20,849 bases of DNA from Clostridium sp. CAG:448 (GTDB lineage Bacteria > Bacillota > Clostridia > Oscillospirales > CAG-272), in NCBI GenBank assembly GCA_000433415.1, contig FR890531.1, positions 16,954-37,802 of the forward strand, in the 5' to 3' direction. Under the pieces are notes generated by a model, which saw nothing but the letters and a program-made list of their open reading frames with translations, ran no database searches and was not told the DNA's origin. This document shows, piece by piece, positions 17,229 to 20,849 of this stretch. The position numbers and the translations under genes are program-made. Within the stretch, counting starts at the first letter, position 1, and every line of letters starts with the position of its first letter.

Positions 17229-17398
17229 AAAGATACGGTTTGAAAAGTTGTAAGCTGAGTAAATGAAAAGGAAATCCGGTTCAATTCCGGAACAACCGCC
17301 ATTACTGTATTTGAAAAAGGCATGGCATGGGGCGAAGTCCCTGTGGGATGCTCTTGTGGGTATGTCCACATCATAAGTCAGGATGCCGCCGTATTTTT
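17229..17398 (+). ncRNA. Cobalamin riboswitch aptamer (Rfam Cobalamin, RF00174 type)
   Basis: The conserved core is clear. AAAAGGAAATCCGGTTCAAT (17267-17286) runs on into TCCGGAACAACCGCCATTACTGTA (17286-17309), matching the usual 'GGGAAnnCCGGUG...CCGGNAC...CCGCCACUGU' block with a P5 stem TCCGG/CCGGA. The 3' B12-box element is AAGTCAGGATGCCGCC (17375-17390). The closing P1 stem is formed by AAAGATACGG (17229-17238) with CCGTATTTTT (17389-17398), 10 pairs with one wobble. Spacing and order fit the family. The class (adenosyl- or methyl-/hydroxocobalamin preferring) cannot be decided by eye, and I did not find the L13 loop that would kiss L5. It is known of the family that ligand binding lowers expression of the downstream gene. 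Confidence 0.92.
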
Positions 17399-17511
17399 CA
17401 GGTTCCACATGTCTCGGGTGAGGAGCGTGCAACCGAAGAAATTCCGGCGAGGGGTTTTGATTTGTATTGCTTCAGATCCCGGTCTTGTCGTGTAGCGCTT
17501 CGGTACGTGCT

Positions 17512-17547
17512 GCGTCTTCTGCTCAGAGAGTGCGGAGGACGCTTTTT
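17512..17547 (+). terminator. Intrinsic terminator in the leader, likely riboswitch expression platform
   Basis: GCGTCTTCTGC (17512-17522) pairs with GCGGAGGACGC (17532-17542), 11 pairs with two G-U wobbles and a 9-nt loop, followed by TTTTT (17543-17547). It lies downstream of the aptamer and before the coding region, where a ligand-dependent terminator would be. A smaller hairpin, GTAGCGC with GTGCTGC (17492-17498 with 17507-17513), overlaps its first two bases and could be part of a competing fold. I could not define the antiterminator; the 113 nt between aptamer and terminator (17399-17511) presumably carry it. Confidence 0.82.
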
Positions 17548-17680
17548 GCATGGAAGGGGGAATCAGAGATATGGTCCGGTCGGAACAGTGCCATCTGGCG
17601 GGAGGTATGGTCGCCGGGAGTACGCGAGGTGTGACAATTTGTCAACTGTAAGAATAGCAAACTTTTGAGGAGGTTAAAGA
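17548..17680 (+). promoter_or_regulatory. Leader segment after the terminator, with inverted repeat and strong ribosome site
   Basis: No gene is seen. TGACAATTTGTCA at 17632-17644 is a perfect 6-bp inverted repeat with a 1-bp centre, which could be a DNA operator. GAGGAGGT (17667-17674) is a near-perfect ribosome site 6 nt before the ATG at 17681, so translation should be strong once the transcript passes the terminator. Confidence 0.65.
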
Positions 17681-20600
17681 ATGAATCGGAAGAGAAACAA
17701 ACTGCTGGCGGGATTTCTGGCATTCCTGCTTTTGTTGTCCGTGATTCCTGCTACCGTATCGGTAAGTGCGCAGGAGGCCGATCTTACGATCGGCACGCTT
17801 GCCGAACTGCAGGCATTTGCGAAAGCGGTTAACGGCGGAAATACGTACGAGGGAAAAACGGTCACGCTGAGTGCTGATATTATGCTCGGGGGAGAAAGCA
17901 ACCCCTGGACGGCAATCGGCACATCAGCCAATTCGTTCAAGGGAACATTTGACGGAAACAATCATGTGATCAGCGGACTGTATATCGCGTCCGGATCGTC
18001 GGTCGGTTTTTTCGGGGACGTGAACGGCGGAACGGTTAAAAATCTGGTTGTCTGCGGCGAGGTGAACGGTACTTCCAATGTCGCCGGCATCGTCGGAAAG
18101 CTGACTGCCGGAAAGGTCACGGACTGCGGCAATGAGGCAACTGTCTCCGGCGGGACCAATGTTGGCGGTGTTGTCGGATCCGTCAACGGTGACTGCACGA
18201 TCAGCGGTTGTTACAACAAGGGAAATGTCACCGGTACCATTGGCTATATCGGCGGTGTGACCGGACAGCACTGGAGAGCCGGTGTTGTGGAAAACTGCTA
18301 TAATGCGGGAACCGTGACGGGCCCCGCTACCGTTGGCGGTGTAAGCGGCGGTCACAAGGCGGCATCGCCCGAACTGAAGAACTGCTACAATGCGGGAACG
18401 GTCAAGGACGCTGCAGGGAATAACAATAACATCGGTGCGGTCATCGGCGCAACCCGCGGCACCAATACCAATTGCTATTATCTCAGCGGTACCGGCGCCG
18501 ATAGCAAGGGAACGGAAGTTGAGACGCTTTCTGCCGAGCTGCTTGGGGATGCCTTCACGGACGGCGAGACCCTGCCCTGCCTCAAATGGGAGTCCTCCGT
18601 TTCAACGGATACGCCGGTACGTCCTGCGTTTGTGGAAGGAACGGAACTTTCGGCACAGCTTGCTGCATACATCAAGGCGGCAGTGAACAGCGCAAAGGCT
18701 AAAAACAGCGTGAGTGGTACGCTGCTCGGAAATGAAGGCTTTCTTTCCGGCGCAAGCTCAACGGCGACAGACTGGATGGCGCTTGCCATGGGTCGCTTCG
18801 GCTATTGGGACAACGGAACCTATACATATCTGATTGATGACGGCACCGGATACGGCGATTATCTCGCTGCCATGCGGGCATATATCGAGAAGACCTATGC
18901 GGAAAATGCGGGCATTTTACACAGTGCCAAAGCCACCGAGTGGCACCGGGCGGTTGTGGCAATTGCGGCTCTGGGCGGAGATCCCGCGGATTTCGGTATT
19001 TATCAGGGGAACCCAATCAACCTGATTGCGGACGGCAGTTACAATAATATGCTGAAAGCAGGACCCGGTACGCAGGGGATCAACGGATGGATCTGGGGGC
19101 TTATCGCCATGGATACCGGTATGTATCCGGTTCCGGCGGACGCGAAATATACGAGAGAAACCTTCATTACCGAGATTTTGAAAATGCAGTTGACGGACGG
19201 CGTTCAGGGGAATGCATACGGCGGCTGGGTGCTCGGCGGATACGGAAGTCGGTCTGACGTTGACATTACCGCAATGGCAATTCAGGCGCTGGCGCCGTAT
19301 TACAATGACGACACGGTTTATACTTACGTCAATGAAAACAGCAAAACCGAGGTTTCCAAGACCGTGCGTCAGTGTATTGATGAGGCGCTGGATCTCCTCG
19401 GTACGATGCAGAATCAGAACGGCGGATTTGCATCATGGGGAACAGACAATGTAGAAAGCGTTGCACAGGTTGTAGTGGCACTTTGCGCGGTGGGAATTGA
19501 TCCGGCAAAGGATGAGCGCTTCATCACCCGTAACGGTAAGACACTTCTGGACGGTATGTTGCAGTTCTTATTGCCGGACGGCGGTTTTTGCCACACTGCA
19601 AACGGTGGATGGAATTCCATGGCAAACGATCAGGCAACCTACGCGCTGGTGTCCTATTGGCGGTTTGAAAACGGCATGCGGACCCTGTACGATATGCGTC
19701 AGGATCCGTCCGCGGAAACAACGGATGCCATCCGGGCGGTAAGTGCGGCGATTGAAGCGGCAAACGATCCTGCTTTGTCGGGATACAAGGCGCAGCTGAA
19801 GACGGCATTGGAGCTGTTCCGTGCGGTTCCGCAGGCGGAGCGCCGTTATGTGCGGAACTATTCCGCGCTTGCGTCCGCCATCGCACTGGTCGGCGGCGAG
19901 CAGGCTTTGGATACGGATACGCCCTATATCACGGCAATTTCGGTGACAAAGAAACCGGACAAGGTGCGCTATTATGCCGGCGAGGTTTTTGACCCCGCAG
20001 GAATGGAAGTCACCGCACTTTACAGCGACGGGCATTCCGAGGCCCTCAGTGGGTATAAACTCTCTGCTTCGGGAGAACTTGCGCTTGGCGACGATACGGT
20101 TTATGTCATGTACGGCGTTCTGAAAATTGCGCTGACCATCGAGGTACGTGAGCGGATGCCCTGGAAGGGAGAAGGAACAGCGGATGATCCGTATCTCATC
20201 GAAACAGCGGATGATCTTGCGGATCTGCGTTACTACTGCTACTTCAAGAAAATGCAGACAACCGGTGTGTACTTCCGTATGACGCAGGACATCAATATGA
20301 AGAATATCGCGGACTGGCAGGCGATTGCGGACAGCACGACCGGCGGTTTTTGCGGACATTTTGACGGAAGCGGCTATGCTGTTTGGAATCTCAACAGTCA
20401 TACGTACAATGTCTGCGGACTGTTCGGCAGACTGGGTGACGGAGCCGTGATCGAAAACCTGACCATCGCCGGCGGAAATCTCGGCGGTGCATATAACAAT
20501 TCTATCGGCGGCATCGCGGGCGAGGTGGTTTCCGGCGCGACGGTAACGGTGAGAAACTGTCACAACTATGCAACGCTGACCGGACTTTGGGGAATCGGCG

Positions 20601-20849
20601 GAATCATCGGGGAAGTGGAAGACGGTGCAACGGTTTTCTTTGAAAACTGCTCCAACCACGGCATGATCAACGCGCGGTATACCGGTGCCGGCATCGTCGG
20701 TCAGGTCGGACCGAACCGCTGGAAAGAAAACGGTGCGAAGGCAGTTGTGCAAAACTGCTACAATGCGGGAACCGTTGGCGGAGACGGCAACTGGGGTCTT
20801 GGCGGCATTGTCGGCAGCTTCCGTCTCGGCGGTGAGGGACAGGTTATCC
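17681..20849 (+). CDS. Secreted transcobalamin-like alpha/alpha-barrel protein with GLUG and Ig-like domains, 3' end outside window
   Basis: The frame is open from ATG 17681 to the right edge, 1056 codons without a stop. A signal peptide has its likely cleavage after VSVSA (about residue 30). Residues 38-305 are GLUG-type beta repeats ('GTFDGNNHVISGLYI', 'VGGVVGS', 'NCYNAGTVTG'). Residues 320-675 form a helical barrel of the prenyltransferase/transcobalamin-like kind. Hallmarks are 'ATDWMALAMGRFGYWD', 'ATEWHRAVVAIAALGGDP', 'GGWVLGGYGSRSDVDITAMA', 'NGGFASWGTDNVESVAQVVV' and 'WNSMANDQATYALVSYWRF'. A short helical stretch (680-735) precedes a bacterial Ig-like domain (about 748-822) and a second GLUG region from about 827. 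In bacteria this barrel is often paired with DUF4430, related to the C-terminal domain of transcobalamin; DUF4430 is not seen here but may lie beyond the edge. With the cobalamin riboswitch upstream, extracellular corrinoid binding is the best inference. Confidence 0.92.
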   Translation, partial: MNRKRNKLLAGFLAFLLLLSVIPATVSVSAQEADLTIGTLAELQAFAKAVNGGNTYEGKTVTLSADIMLGGESNPWTAIGTSANSFKGTFDGNNHVISGLYIASGSSVGFFGDVNGGTVKNLVVCGEVNGTSNVAGIVGKLTAGKVTDCGNEATVSGGTNVGGVVGSVNGDCTISGCYNKGNVTGTIGYIGGVTGQHWRAGVVENCYNAGTVTGPATVGGVSGGHKAASPELKNCYNAGTVKDAAGNNNNIGAVIGATRGTNTNCYYLSGTGADSKGTEVETLSAELLGDAFTDGETLPCLKWESSVSTDTPVRPAFVEGTELSAQLAAYIKAAVNSAKAKNSVSGTLLGNEGFLSGASSTATDWMALAMGRFGYWDNGTYTYLIDDGTGYGDYLAAMRAYIEKTYAENAGILHSAKATEWHRAVVAIAALGGDPADFGIYQGNPINLIADGSYNNMLKAGPGTQGINGWIWGLIAMDTGMYPVPADAKYTRETFITEILKMQLTDGVQGNAYGGWVLGGYGSRSDVDITAMAIQALAPYYNDDTVYTYVNENSKTEVSKTVRQCIDEALDLLGTMQNQNGGFASWGTDNVESVAQVVVALCAVGIDPAKDERFITRNGKTLLDGMLQFLLPDGGFCHTANGGWNSMANDQATYALVSYWRFENGMRTLYDMRQDPSAETTDAIRAVSAAIEAANDPALSGYKAQLKTALELFRAVPQAERRYVRNYSALASAIALVGGEQALDTDTPYITAISVTKKPDKVRYYAGEVFDPAGMEVTALYSDGHSEALSGYKLSASGELALGDDTVYVMYGVLKIALTIEVRERMPWKGEGTADDPYLIETADDLADLRYYCYFKKMQTTGVYFRMTQDINMKNIADWQAIADSTTGGFCGHFDGSGYAVWNLNSHTYNVCGLFGRLGDGAVIENLTIAGGNLGGAYNNSIGGIAGEVVSGATVTVRNCHNYATLTGLWGIGGIIGEVEDGATVFFENCSNHGMINARYTGAGIVGQVGPNRWKENGAKAVVQNCYNAGTVGGDGNWGLGGIVGSFRLGGEGQVI
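18284..18315 (+). repeat. GLUG-unit DNA repeat, copy in first GLUG region
   Basis: This 32-bp stretch encoding 'VVENCYNAGTV' is nearly identical (30 of 32 bases) to 20744-20775 in the second GLUG region of the same gene. A shorter related copy is at 18380-18402. Such identity at codon level suggests duplication or gene conversion between modules. Confidence 0.75.
20744..20775 (+). repeat. GLUG-unit DNA repeat, copy in second GLUG region
   Basis: This is the partner of the copy at 18284-18315; it encodes 'VVQNCYNAGTV'. The two differ at two positions only, although the modules lie about 2.4 kb apart on either side of the helical barrel. Confidence 0.75.

Noticed and set aside
16905..17432. 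Antisense open frame of 175 codons across the terminator and riboswitch
   Set aside because: It covers a terminator, promoter and aptamer whose structures explain the sequence; no ribosome site or known domain.
17327..17668. Open frame of 113 codons in the + strand leader
   Set aside because: It lies across the riboswitch and leader terminator, and its translation is Arg/Gly/Cys-rich without a domain.
19568..20752. Antisense open frame of 394 codons within the transcobalamin-like gene
   Set aside because: The + strand frame is continuous from 17681 to the window end with domain hallmarks, so the antisense frame is a shadow.

Overview
The window (about 20.8 kb, moderate GC) looks like the chromosome of a Gram-positive anaerobe of the Clostridia, probably gut-associated. 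The indications are lipoprotein signal peptides followed by Thr/Ser/Glu-rich linkers, BspA-like LRR_5 surface proteins, InlB-type B-repeats (Flg_new), GLUG repeats and strong AGGAGG-type ribosome sites. No rRNA, tRNA, IS element, phage gene or CRISPR array is visible, so the species cannot be fixed. All real genes lie on the + strand.

Region 1 (1-6263) holds surface proteins. A BspA-like LRR protein is cut by the left edge. It is followed by a 1148-residue lipoprotein with three B-repeats and a long LRR_5 domain. A translationally coupled 383-residue membrane-anchored protein carries B-repeats and a beta-helix/GLUG-like domain. Region 2 (6298-13662) is a complete oligopeptide-type ABC importer in the order oppA, oppB, oppC, oppD, oppF, followed by a coupled 94-residue single-span membrane protein. 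A strong hairpin sits between oppA and oppB. Region 3 (13696-16971) is another lipoprotein with B-repeats and LRR_5 repeats. Spacing is tight and I see no internal promoter or terminator, so 1-16971 may be one long transcription unit ending at the intrinsic terminator at 17085-17120. The likely theme is surface binding or adhesion proteins made together with a peptide importer.

Region 4 (17178-20849) is a separate transcription unit and the most interesting part. A near-consensus sigma-A promoter drives a leader of about 470 nt containing a cobalamin riboswitch aptamer (17229-17398) and an intrinsic terminator (17512-17547). The regulated gene starts at 17681 and runs off the right edge. It encodes a secreted protein of more than 1056 residues: signal peptide, GLUG region, an alpha/alpha-barrel domain of the prenyltransferase/transcobalamin-like type, a bacterial Ig-like domain and a second GLUG region. 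A B12-responsive switch in front of a secreted transcobalamin-like protein suggests an extracellular corrinoid-capture protein, made when B12 is scarce. The B12-binding role is inferred; the usual partner domain (DUF4430) is not in the visible part.
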